Source: Micropterus salmoides (taxonomy: Eukaryota; Chordata; Actinopteri; Centrarchiformes; Centrarchidae). From it: a DNA stretch of 64,000 bases. Made by a program: the position numbers and the translations under genes. How positions within the stretch are numbered: the stretch's first letter is position 1; each line of letters opens with the position of its first letter. The notes under the pieces are model-generated. The model worked only from the letters and a program-made list of their open reading frames with translations. It did no database searches and was not told the DNA's origin. Positions 33,206 through 43,261 of this stretch are shown here, piece by piece. Where the stretch lies: contig NW_024041039.1 of NCBI RefSeq assembly GCF_014851395.1, positions 4,721,191-4,785,190 on the forward strand. The letters are read 5' to 3'.

Positions 33206-35554
33206 CTGCGTGGACACAAGTCACGTTGATTTAATATAAAGTAATAATGTGCCCTTTAAGAAAGGGTAGTTTGACATCTGACAGATGTGCAGATGTTTTT
33301 ACACAACTGCAGCTGCAGAAATCCGTTTCACAAGAATCTATATTAATTCAAACTCAGATTCTTTGACAATAACTACTTGTTTCAGGGCTGCAACTAAAAT
33401 AATTCATTATCTGTTAACTCACTGTTTGTCAAGTGTTTAGTTTATAAAATGTCAAAAAATTCCCAAATCAAAAACCTTCCTTAGATGTGAGAAGCTAAAA
33501 CAAAAGAATCTTTTACTTATTAAAAGATTATCAAAATTTTTGCCGCTCGCCTGACTGACCTACTCATTCTGGTGAGAAGCATTATCTTCACACTCCCAAT
33601 AATTAAAAAAAATCATTCTAATCATTCTTGTTCGATCCATTGAAATTATGACCGATAAATGACATATTACAGACAAAACAATTAATAATTTAAGTAAAAG
33701 TACTTTTGACTTGACGATTGATCAAACTTTCAAATCTAAAAAACACTTGACACATGACTATTTCTCCTCTTCCAAATTAAACTGGTGGAGTGTGAAAAGA
33801 AAAGTATCTTTAAGAGAGAGAGTTTCCAAAAAAAACACACAAAGAACAGAAACCACAAACAGCCCAACAGGCTGTAGACTGGGCAGGGCACATGAAAGGG
33901 AAAGAAGAACACATGGAAGCAGCTTGTCCTGTCAAGTTTAAAGATGCCTCCGTGTGGCACAAACAAATCCTGACTCGCGTTGTCTTACCTCTGACAGTCC
34001 AAGCAGAGCGTCGTCATGCAGGCGGGACAGTTCAGGATGGCGTCGCTGCTGGGTAAACCCTGAGACTGACGAGGCTGCGACTGAGACCCTGCAGCTGGCC
34101 GTTGTCTGCTTTGATACCTGCACAGGAAGTCAAAAGGCTGAACAACTACAGGGAGAGAAAAAAACTACTTTTTACTGTGTTGAGCTTTTCTGGACAAACA
34201 AATGTTACATTACGGACTCCCTCTGAGCGTCTTACCTTCTCCTCCTGGCATCTACCCAGGCCTGGTCCCTGTCGTCCTCGTCAGGGTCGTACAGCAGCTC
34301 ATCATTGGTCGGTATGGTCCGTTGTTTCCGCCTCCGGCCAGTGGAGCCACCTGCAGAGCAAAGAGAGACGTGGGTTTTAAACTTACTTTAATGATGCATC
34401 GCCGTTCAGGCCAACAGTGGCATAATTACGTGTTGCAGAAAGTAGGAGACATTCATGCTTACTTGGTGTGTCCTCCCCCTCTGAGTCAGAGTCAAAGTAA
34501 ATCTCATCGTACATCCGGGAGTTAGGAAGTCCAGGGCCGTCAACTGCTCCTCCTCCGCTTCCCGGGGTTTCTGCTGAAGAATAAAGACACAAACATCAGC
34601 AATTAAAAGAACTTCCAGTATAATAGATTACAATGTCAACACTTGCAGGTCAATGTTACCTGCTGTTGCTGGACCCCAAGTTCCTTCCAGGGTCCTGATG
34701 GTGGAGCTGAGCTCCGCCTCCATCTCCTTCTCAAACTCATCCCCGCTGGACGACTCGCTCTCCCCAGTTAGATACTCTCGGATCAGCTTCTTCTTCTGCT
34801 CCGGAGTCCCGTTCAGCAGCACATCCAGCTCATCCTCCGAACTGAAACACAGCGAGAGGGAAGGTCACAATTTCCTCAGTTGCACTGAACATTCTTCAGG
34901 CAACAAGTCCAAATCAAAAACCAAATCCAGCACTGGTCCACACACACACACCTTATTATAGAGGGAAGTGGGAACTTATAACATTTTTCATTTGCTGATA
35001 TTCTCATAACCAAATGATGAGTTGAGAAAACATTAATCAATATTGAAAGTGATGGTTAGTTGCAGCCCCAGCTCCAAACACGTTATTATTAAATACACCA
35101 ATATAAAAACTAAAAATACAAACTGGACTTAGGTACTACGCAAACCACGCCAAGTCACCCAAGTTACATGAATTACACGATCACTTAACACAAAGCACAA
35201 TATCTGAGTTGGTCGATATGCAGTTATCTGAATCTCTCCAACAAAGACAACATGAGATGTTGAGAGTCACATTTAAGCACTACAGCAGCTAACAGCTCTG
35301 CTATCAGTTATATAACCTTTAGCACAACTTAATAAAGTCGAGGTGTAGAGAAAATCATAAACAGATTCAGCCGGTTCCACTTTGTTTACATGTTAGCATT
35401 CAGCTAGCTAGCGGAATGTTAGCCTCATGGTGCTAAAGCTACACATTTTCAAAAACAGCGGTTTTATTTGCTACCTGTCCTCAGCCCTCTCCTCGTCGCT
35501 CGGCTCCTCGATCTCATACGAATCAAAGTCGTTTGATTTATTCAATTTGTTCAT
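32911..35554 (-). CDS. eapp: eapp, E2F-associated phosphoprotein (complete, six coding exons, 303 aa)
   Basis: EAPP is a nuclear phosphoprotein that binds activating E2F factors and affects E2F-dependent transcription and cell-cycle progression. Six minus-strand exons (35554-35475, 34841-34660, 34573-34463, 34350-34236, 34117-33989, 33205-32911) join to 912 nt with every intron GT/AG and the frame kept. The product has an acidic N-terminus (SYEIEEPSDEE; then GESESSSGDEFEKEMEAEL), the YDEIYFDSDSEGED block, PTNDELLYDP (138-147), NCPAC-x4-CLDC (Cys 193, 196, 201, 204), QYRAMFVMNC and the C-terminal CTECSTEVAVFDKDEVYHFF. These match vertebrate EAPP (285 aa in human). The extra length is in the linker of exon 3 and the basic RKRRRG stretch of exon 6. 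The paired cysteines look like a zinc-binding module, but that is inference. Confidence 0.97.
33384..33560 (+). mobile_element. MITE fragment in eapp intron 5
   Basis: 'agggctgcaactaaaataat' followed by 'tataaaatgtcaaaaaat' and 'gatgtgagaagctaaaacaa', the degraded body of the GCTGCAACTAA family. The right end is not recognised. Confidence 0.6.
33989..34117 (-). CDS. eapp: eapp coding exon 5
   Basis: 129 nt between CTGTGCAG and CAGAG|GTAAGA. Encodes a Gln/Ser/Arg-rich linker and the paired-cysteine motif NCPACMTTLCLDCQ. Confidence 0.96.
34236..34350 (-). CDS. eapp: eapp coding exon 4
   Basis: 115 nt between CTCTGCAG and AGAAG|GTAAGA. Encodes GRRRKQRTIPTNDELLYDPD then EDDRDQAWVDARRR. It has the basic patch followed by the highly conserved NDELLYDP and DQAWVDA motifs. 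Confidence 0.96.
34463..34573 (-). CDS. eapp: eapp coding exon 3
   Basis: 111 nt between TTCTTCAG and CCAA|GTAAGC. Encodes a Gly/Pro-rich linker, then RMYDEIYFDSDSEGEDT. Confidence 0.95.
34660..34841 (-). CDS. eapp: eapp coding exon 2
   Basis: 182 nt between GTTTCAG and GCAG|GTAACA. Encodes SSEDELDVLLNGTPEQKKK and the acidic, serine-rich GESESSSGDEFEKEMEAEL region, a likely phosphorylation target. Confidence 0.96.
34990..35077 (-). mobile_element. MITE terminal fragment in eapp intron 1
   Basis: Ends 'gatggttagttgcagcccca', the terminus of the same MITE family. Only about 90 bases are left. Confidence 0.5.
35475..35554 (-). CDS. eapp: eapp coding exon 1
   Basis: 80 nt from the ATG at 35554 (AAAATGA context) to GACAG|GTAGCA. 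Encodes MNKLNKSNDFDSYEIEEPSD then EERAED and two bases of the Ser27 codon. Confidence 0.93.
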
Positions 35555-35670
35555 TTTAAGTGTTTGACGAAGTTCACGAACAAGATCATGAGCTGCTAGC
35601 GAGTTAGCAACAAGCTCCGGATGACTTCCGCCTCCTCTTCTTCTTCTGTTGGTTAAACGGAAGTGGGTTG
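35555..35670 (-). promoter_or_regulatory. eapp: eapp proximal promoter with ETS-type motifs
   Basis: Contains CGGAAGTG (35658-35665, plus strand) and a minus-strand GGCGGAAGTCATCCGG-type stretch near 35616-35631, both ETS-like GGAA cores. No TATA box is evident, consistent with a broadly expressed gene. Confidence 0.45.
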
Positions 35671-35678
35671 AACACTAA

Positions 35679-35691
35679 CGCCCCCTACTGC
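35679..35691 (-). promoter_or_regulatory. CTCF-like motif, minus orientation
   Basis: The minus strand reads GCAGTAGGGGGCG, matching the CTCF core CCASYAGRKGGCR except for the first base. It lies about 125 bases upstream of the eapp ATG. Confidence 0.45.
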
Positions 35692-36349
35692 TTGGAGGTC
35701 GGACCAGGACAACATTTATTAAATAAGCACTTTAAAATGAACAAATATAATAAATAAAATACAAATCACCCAAGCAATTAAAAAAAGCCGTACTTTCTAA
35801 GATAGGTACGAAAATAGATTAGTTAATCTTTATAATTATTTTTTTATTACCTTTATTTAACCAGAAAAAGACTCATTGAGATTAAAAATCTCTTTTCCAA
35901 GAGCGTCCTGGCCAAGACAGGCAGCAGCAAAATTAACAAGGTTGCAGACATTAAAACATATAACATATAACATGAAGATAAAACATATTTACAATGGGAA
36001 TAAGTAATACAATTTAAAATTTCACTTTGACCATTCAAAATGTATTTATTTTTACATTTGTTTACAACTGCTTGATTTTTATAATTTTAATAAAGACGTT
36101 AAAAAAAAGAAAATACAATGAAATAAAATCTGGGGATCTTCCATACCAAAAAAAATATCCTTTTGTGATTGTGTTTTTATGGATTTCTTCAAGCATGCAA
36201 AAACATCCTAAATATTTCTCTCTCCCTACATTGAAAACAAATCTACTATACTACACAATCTACTATATATATATATAACACTATTTATCCTTCATGCAGC
36301 GCTTCTCCTGACAGTTGACTCTGCAAACTGCTGCTGTTACAACAAAGTG

Positions 36350-36363
36350 CCACTAGGTGGCGC
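36350..36363 (+). promoter_or_regulatory. CTCF-like motif, plus orientation
   Basis: Reads CCACTAGGTGGCGC, a full match to the vertebrate CTCF core pattern. With the motif at 35679 it forms a divergent pair about 0.66 kb apart, at the edge between the gene cluster and a 28-kb stretch without recognised genes. Confidence 0.5.
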
Positions 36364-36379
36364 CAATAGACCAGAGATT

Positions 36380-37659
36380 TCAGAGGCTCAACAACCTCAC
36401 CTCCTCCACTGAAAAGTCTGGGCAACTGAAGGTTCATTTAAAGGCTTCATCCGTGAAATTACAGAAATTAAAAGCAATAATTTAATGTACACTGTAAATC
36501 TGTGAATTCCCATCAGCAGCACAGACATTAATCTGCACGTTGACCTTTAACCTCAGCGTGGAAGTGACACAGAGAGAAAGATTTTCCCTCCCTACAGGTA
36601 CAAAAACATGTTTCATCCACTTGTTGTTTTCCTACTTGCAACTCACACTAATTATGACATATGCAAAATGTGAGTAAATGTAATACTGTTATTTGCTGAA
36701 TGTCTTCCTGATTTGTGAGTTTTTCAGTCTGTCCATCCATCTTACTGATATACTGACGGATCTATATATATATATATACACAATGTTCCTTGGTCCAGCG
36801 GAGTCGGGCTGATTTGTGGCTGAGCTCTCTAATACAGAGGACCTGATGTTTGGGCCAGAATCAACCCAGGGTAGTTGCTGCTCTTATGTGTCATTTATTA
36901 CAAGTCTGTCTTTGGTCCTGCATTTTGCCACCTGGGTATTTTATGTTATAAATAACGAGACAAAGGCCTTTATGTAACATCCATGAATACTCTGACCTCT
37001 GCGTAAATTCACACATTCACAATCATTCAAAAACAAACCGGGATATATTTATACTTTAACCGAAATGTTTCAAACAGTTTCAGAAAAGAAAAACGACCAG
37101 AGTTGGATTTATACTTGGCAGAAGTGGTCAAAGGCAGTCCTGCTGTAGATAACTGTGACTTACTTATGTTTTGATTTGGAGTTCTGTGTCGGCCCGCCCT
37201 CCAAAGGGCCCCGACTGACTTGCAAGAATTGAAGAATTCACTAACTACTTATTTCACTCAGTGTGTAGGTACATGAAGAGCCCTTTAAAGAGAGAGTCGC
37301 GTCAGCGGCGGTCCAAAGTGCTTGATCGTCACGTGGTTCCTGGAGACAGATAGTTGCCGGGAGTCGTAGGCAGGCAATTGAAAATGAGCGAGAGAAACAA
37401 CAAAACGGTGATTTGAAGCGATTAACTTTTTTTTTTTAAAAGGAGGACCTATATTTTAACAGCTACAATCACCCACCTTGTTGACATTTTTTGGCTAACC
37501 TTAGATTGGAAAGTGTGTTCCTCTTGAAAACGTGCTTTAAAATTCAGATCAGATTTACCTTTTAGTAATCTCATGGTACCAGGGTTAATTGATCTTATTG
37601 ACTAATGTAATCTTTATGACTTCAGATGGAACAGACAGGTGACTATCACACCAGATACT
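36380..37659. other. Intergenic, nothing recognised
   Basis: AT-rich with short (TA)n at 36767-36778. No coding exon or element with clear ends. Confidence 0.5.
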
Positions 37660-38010
37660 GACAGATACACCCCCCAATACAGTGAAACTGCACATTTTCA
37701 AGTGGCCTTTTATTGTGGCCAGCCTAAGGCCTTTTACTGTGGCCAGCCTTAGGCCTTTTATTGTGGCCAGCCTAAGGCACACCTGTGCAGTAACCATGCT
37801 GTCTGATCAGCATCTTAATATGCCACACCTGGGAGGTGGATGGATTATCTCGGCAAAGGAGAAGTGCTCACTAACACAGATTGTGACAGATTTGTGAACA
37901 ATATTTGAGATAAATAGGCCTTTTGTGTACATAGAGAAAGTTTTTGAGCTCAGCTCATGATGAATGGGGGCAAAAACAAAAGTGTTGCGTTTATAATTTT
38001 GTTCAGTGTA
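37660..38010 (+). mobile_element. Abundant teleost interspersed repeat with an internal 24-bp triplication
   Basis: Contains phrases I recognise from a very common fish repeat: 'gtgaaactgcacattttc', 'cacacctgtgcagtaacc', 'ggatggattatctcggcaaa' and 'tttataattttgttcagtgt'. Class not certain. A 24-bp unit (ggccttttattgtggccagc + ctaa) is present three times at 37704-37727, 37728-37751 and 37752-37775. Confidence 0.75.
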
Positions 38011-39059
38011 TGTTAAAATATACAAACCAGCTGTGTGAAGTCTAACTCAAAAACAGTTGAGTTTTGAGCAGCAGATCCATGAATTTAAAGGCTTCATTTT
38101 TTTTTTGTTTATTTTTTATTTACAAGTCTGGAAAGTTATTTTTATTTATTGTTAAAGTTTTAGCTTTTGTCACAACAGTGACGAGATGAACAGTTGAAAT
38201 ATGGTGTTCATGTTATCATGTATAAGCACTTTCATGTTTTTGAACCGCCACTGCTGCCTCATGCTGGAAGACATGTGTTGAGGCAAAAGTTGAGCCCGGT
38301 TCAACTTTTCCTGAAGGACTTTCCTGCTGCGTTTTTTTTTTGCCTGAGTCCTCTGTGTTGGCACCCCCGCTGGGCCACCAGACTGGCCTCCTTAAAATAA
38401 ACGAGAGGGCCGCATTCATTCACACCGAGATAAAGACGGTCTGAGCTCGACACGCTGGTCTGAACACGCTGGATTTATGGTCAATGCAAAGAGCCAAAAG
38501 GAGCCCTGCTGTAGGTCCCTAGGTCGTGAATTTATATTTATAGCTCAGGATTTCTCCAGTTCATAGCTCCACCACACTACACAGATGTATTGTTTAAGAT
38601 CGTGTTTTAATTATATTTTCCTCAGTAATTGTGTTTACATGCTTTCATATATTTTGTCAAATGACATCAGGAGGTTCATCTTGTTTCATGACTAACTATG
38701 AGACTATTTACAGGCGTTATATTTCTGTTTTCATTCACCGTGAAAGAGAGAGGGGGATCCCAGGGAGCAGAAGGTTTGCAGTGGAGACGTCCTTGTTACT
38801 GAAAAGAAGAAGATAATTGAGCTTTTGTTCAACATTCTCCATCACTATTTGGAGAAACTTGTACAAGAAGAAGCACATACTGACCATCAGTACGGTTGTA
38901 TTGTTGTCACCATGTGGAAATAAAATTTGAATTTGGGGGAAAACAGATAAATAAGAGTTAGCATTTCATATGTCGCAGAGTTACACACAAACCAACACGT
39001 CCTTCTATAGAACAAACAGAAGAGGTTGATAGTTCATGTCTCCAAAACGACATATGTGA
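38011..39059. other. Intergenic, nothing recognised
   Basis: Includes T-rich runs near 38098-38130. ORFs of 60-70 aa are not recognisable. Confidence 0.5.
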
Positions 39060-39290
39060 GTTTTTTAATGAGTATTTTCTGTTCCCTTGCATCTGTAGGG
39101 TTAAGAGACAAGACCAAGACTTTTAGGGGCTGAGACTGAATCAAGACCAAGAACGAGGGAGGGTGAGACCGAGTCAAGACCGAGTACAAATGCGGTTGAG
39201 TCTGAGATGAGACCAAGACCATCAAAAAGTGGTCTTAAGACTGGTCTCAAGACCAAGACCGGTCTCGAGTACTACAACACTGGGTGATGC
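39060..39290 (-). repeat. Dispersed repeat rich in 'gaccaagac' phrases
   Basis: Repeated 'caagacc', 'gagtcaagaccgag', 'gtctcaagaccaagac' and the terminal 'ggtctcgagtactacaacac', a phrase common in teleost genomes. Purine-rich, no ORF of interest. Confidence 0.6.
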
Positions 39291-39691
39291 TACAAAAAAC
39301 GCTAACACTAGTTAGCTAAGGCTACATGACAGGCTACAAAACGCAAACTATTGCTAACACTAGCTAGCTACCACTAATAATATTACAAAAACAAAATCTA
39401 TAATGTTGGCTTTTTCTTTCACACGGGAACCGAACTCCTGGGTGAAGACCGCCTAATCATCTAACCATCCACCCTGCCCACCACCTCCAAAATAGGAATT
39501 TTGTGGTTATTTATTTTATCCAGCAGACTACCAGGGGCGCAAAGAAATTCCTTAAAATATTAAAGTACAAGATGATGTTTTTTCACATGCACTTTGTCAC
39601 ACGGCGGCTAGAGGTTGCTCATAACTTAAAATTCTGCCCTTCAACTATCAACCAAGACAAAACAAGATCTGATGTCCTGTCATCGGTCACT

Positions 39692-40063
39692 TTAAAGGTA
39701 AGGTTTAGTGGCATCTGGTGGTGAGGTTTGTGAATTGCAACCAACAGCTGACTCACCACTCAGCCTATGTTTGGTCCTCCATTTGTCCTAATTCTTTTCT
39801 TCTTTCTTCTAGCAAACCAGAAAACTACTACAATTACTACTTCTTCTTCTTTCTACATATTCAACGCAGTGATGAAACGCACTCTGTAGAGTTGTTTGTG
39901 CTTTGGGTTACTGTAGAAACATGGCAGCGCAACATGCCAACTTCCATGTAAGGACCCGCGGTGTATGTAGATAGAACAGTTAATGATATAAAGTGTTTAT
40001 GCACCACTGAAAACACATTTCTGTCGGTAGATCCAAACTAAATATTACACACTGGACCTTTAA
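39692..40063 (-). mobile_element. TTAA-flanked MITE ('ggtccagtgtgtaat' family)
   Basis: TTAA at 39692-39695 and 40060-40063. The right end in reverse reads AAAGGTCCAGTGTGTAATAT and matches the left end of the copy at 49135. Its interior resembles other teleost copies ('ccatgtaaggacccgcggtg'). Confidence 0.7.
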
Positions 40064-40670
40064 ATGTGTGTGCGCAGCTCTGCTGACATGGTAGGACATG
40101 TGCAGGGTGTTTTTTTATTTGTCTCGGTTCATAGGTTGCTTTCATGTGTTGTTTTGTACAATTATGTGCGTGGATTTGGTGTCAGTTCAGCAAATTTTAC
40201 CTGAGCCCCTGACAGCTCATTCAGTCCAGTCTCCCTGCTGTGCATTACACCCTCTGTCATTCAGCTTTACTACCGATCACACACCTTTGTGAAGGTTTCT
40301 CCTTTATGTCAGACACAAAAACAAGCCTTTGGAGCAGAAAAGGTCTCTCTCATGGCTCTTGAAACCATGGCCCCTCCCTGCCACCCATGACGAGAGACAT
40401 CCTCCCCGCACCAGGAGCCACAGGGTTATTCACTAAAACACTTCCCTGTAGCTGCTGTTTCCCATGACCACATGAAGTTACAGTTTTTTAAGGAGGGATT
40501 CATCAGCTAAAGGAGTAGCTGCTGATGGAGCTACTCTTTAACACAGGAGGACTACAAATCCACCTTAAGTGGTTGATTTGGCAAATATGCATCAGTAAAG
40601 AGTAGCATACAGCTGCTTCCTCGTGTTTAAATGGGACCCATAAAGGACTGTCTTTCATCCAGTATATGGA

Positions 40671-40870
40671 AGGTGGTGGTGATGGAGCAGTGGATAAGAC
40701 ATAAGTGGATAAATGTTGGTGTGAGAGACCTGGGTTCAATTCCAATGTGTCCCCGAGGAAGACACTTAACCCCTAGTTGCTCCAGAGGCGTGCGATCTCT
40801 GACGTGTATGGCAATTGTAATTGTAACAAACTGTACTGAAGGTACTTACACCTGGTCACCACCGGATATG
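40671..40870 (+). mobile_element. tRNA-derived SINE, second family
   Basis: The head has A-box-like 'gagcagtggataagac' and B-box-like 'ctgggttcaattcc'. The body reads 'gaagacacttaacccctagt' then 'tgctccagaggcgtgcgat'. Distinct from the 10477 family. Confidence 0.85.
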
Positions 40871-41229
40871 TGCATTAACACCTGCATAAATCACATCTTT
40901 TCTAGACCACAATGAGAGACATTAAAGACATTCGTAGGAAAGCGTTATGTGTGTCTTCATGTATTTGGCTTCCTGTGCCTCTGTTCTCTGTTTGTGTGTT
41001 TATGTCTTCTTCTGTTTTTGTTTGTCTGTCTGTGTGTGCTGTTTGTTTTGTGTCTTTTTCCCTCCACTTTGTCCTTTAACGTGTCTTTCTGTTGTGTGAC
41101 TTAGTGTCGGAGTGTGTGTTTGTGTTGTGGAGCTGCTGGGTGACATTTTCCATTCCAGGTGTGACATCTCGATTCCCTGACTGCCTCTTCTCCGACACCC
41201 ACTAAACAACTCCTCTCTTATTTTACCTG

Positions 41230-41230
<1 letters not shown>

Positions 41231-41266
<36 letters not shown>
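41231..41266. repeat. (CA)18 microsatellite
   Basis: Thirty-six uninterrupted bases of CA. Confidence 0.97.
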
Positions 41267-41271
<5 letters not shown>

Positions 41272-42515
41272 CTCGCCGACCACCTCTGTCTCAGCTTTGA
41301 CGCTCGACAAGCTAATTTCACCAATTACACACAGGTGTGATGCTAATTTTCCCGAGCTGGCAGCCAGCTCCTGGAGGAGGTAAAAATAACGAAATTACAC
41401 CCATCTGTCCCCCTGCCGGCAGGCGGCTCTCCCACTGGGAGGCTGCGCTACCGCCACCACAAAACACACACAGGAGAAAAAAAACACACTCGGATGGCTT
41501 TGATAATGGAGGAGAAGACAATGGACAGTGTGTGTGTGTGTGTGTAGGAATCCAGGAGGAAGCCACAGTTGCTCTTTCTCCTCTTTGTTTGAATCTTTCA
41601 GTGGATTTTCAGAGATGCACGGCAATTTCCTGCAAAAAAAAAAAAAAGAAAACACAGACTTTTGGTGCTGAGGGATAATTATGTGAAGCTGTTTTCAGGG
41701 AACGGATGTGTCACTGTTGGACTTTGTGTGCGAGAGGCGAGGAGGACTTTAAACAGATGTTGTGTGTCTAATGCGGCAAAGGTGCAACTGACAACTTTTC
41801 ATCTTGACTAAATGTTATTTTCATTTCCATCGCATGAGACTGTCGCGCTTTAGTAACAACAACACAGATTTATAAGGGACTAAAATCAATGTGCTAACCG
41901 GCGTGATAACTACATTACGTTTCCTGTGACTGCTTCACAATAAAAGCCACACTCAAATATTGAACCCTTTTAATGTGAAGCTGCAGCAGTAGGAAATGTT
42001 GATTAGCGGTAACCTGATGCAACTGTGACACAAGAAAAGTAAACAATAACAAAATAAAGTTGTGTTGGATTACATGTGTGCATCATTTTCCTGTGAATCC
42101 CTGGTACAGTGGTAGAACTGGCTATTGCAGAAAAGAACGCTGGTCATATATCAAAATCATGAAAATAAAAAAGGTTTTTAACTTCTGCTGCACAAAGGGA
42201 AAGTCTGTCTCTTTGAAAAAAGATCATCAGAAGTGTTGTTGATCATTTCACGAATGAAAGAACTAATTGTTTCTCCTCTAGTCCAAATTATTTTCTAAGC
42301 AGGTCTGGTTGGGCCCTGTTGTCCTGCTGCAGGCCCGTGTGTCAATGTGTTTCATACCTGAGTGGATCCAAGGTGTGGTGGAGAGTGTGAGCTGTGAAAT
42401 GCTGGAAAACTGAGTGCACGGTTTGTGTCTCTCATTTACTGAGCAGGGTGATGCTCCCCTGAACCCTTTTTGGACACTTTCCCATTAGGGAAATAGTAAA
42501 TGTTGCACATGTAAC

Positions 42516-43256
42516 TGTCATGGGTGGGCTGAGTGAAGGCAGGGAGCTGAGGTGTGGACCCAAATGCAGACATAGGCGAGGTGGTTGTAGTTCAAACAAA
42601 AGATTTTATTAACTCAAACTTAACTTAAACAGGCTTCCACGGGAGCCCAAACAAAGGTAATTCCTACAGAAACATAATGCAAAAATCCAAAACCAAGGAA
42701 CAAAGTACTATCCAAAAGTAAGCTCCACAAGCACAGAAGAACACTCAACATATGACGCAAGGATGTGACAAAGACTGAAGACACAAGCAGGCATATATAT
42801 ACACACACACAGGGACAACAGAGCTGAGGGGGATCGGTACTAATGAGACACAGGCAGGTAGAGAGACAGCAGGGGAAACAGACAGACACCAATAAGGCCA
42901 AAGGGAAACTAATACTAACCAGGAAGAAGCAGAGAATAAATGACTGAACCAGAACATAAGCAGACAGATCACTAATATACCCAAAAATTACCACTAACAG
43001 GGAAAACAGAACGCAGAGCAAACATGGACAAAATAATATCAAAAGTACACGGACCAGTAGACACTAAGACACAGATAAGAATGCAGGACATAACTAGAAT
43101 ATGAGACAAGACAGATACTAAGAAAGCTTAAACATGCGAATGAACAAAGGACTAGACTTAGCTGCAAAACCCTAAACATGACAAGATCAAATAAACCAAT
43201 AGGAACACAGAATCCAAAAACAGGAAAGACGTGAACACAAAACCACACTCCTAACA
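42516..43256 (-). mobile_element. Solo LTR of a retrotransposon
   Basis: 741 bp bounded on the plus strand by TGTCATGG... and ...CTAACA. Perfect 5-bp direct repeats GTAAC flank it at 42511-42515 and 43257-43261. On the minus strand it reads 5'-TGTTAG...CATGACA-3', with a TATATATATG box (42789-42799) followed by an AATAAAA signal (42604-42610), the order expected of U3-R-U5. No internal gag/pol or second LTR is adjacent, so it arose by LTR-LTR recombination. A Ty3/Gypsy-type origin is likely for fish but not shown. The 140-aa minus ORF inside it is Cys/Leu-rich chance coding. Confidence 0.75.
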
Positions 43257-43261
43257 GTAAC

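Noticed and set aside
42620..43042. 140-aa minus ORF that looks like a multi-pass membrane protein
   Set aside because: It lies wholly inside the solo LTR, and the Cys/Leu/Val-rich reading is a known kind of LTR artefact. No family recognised.
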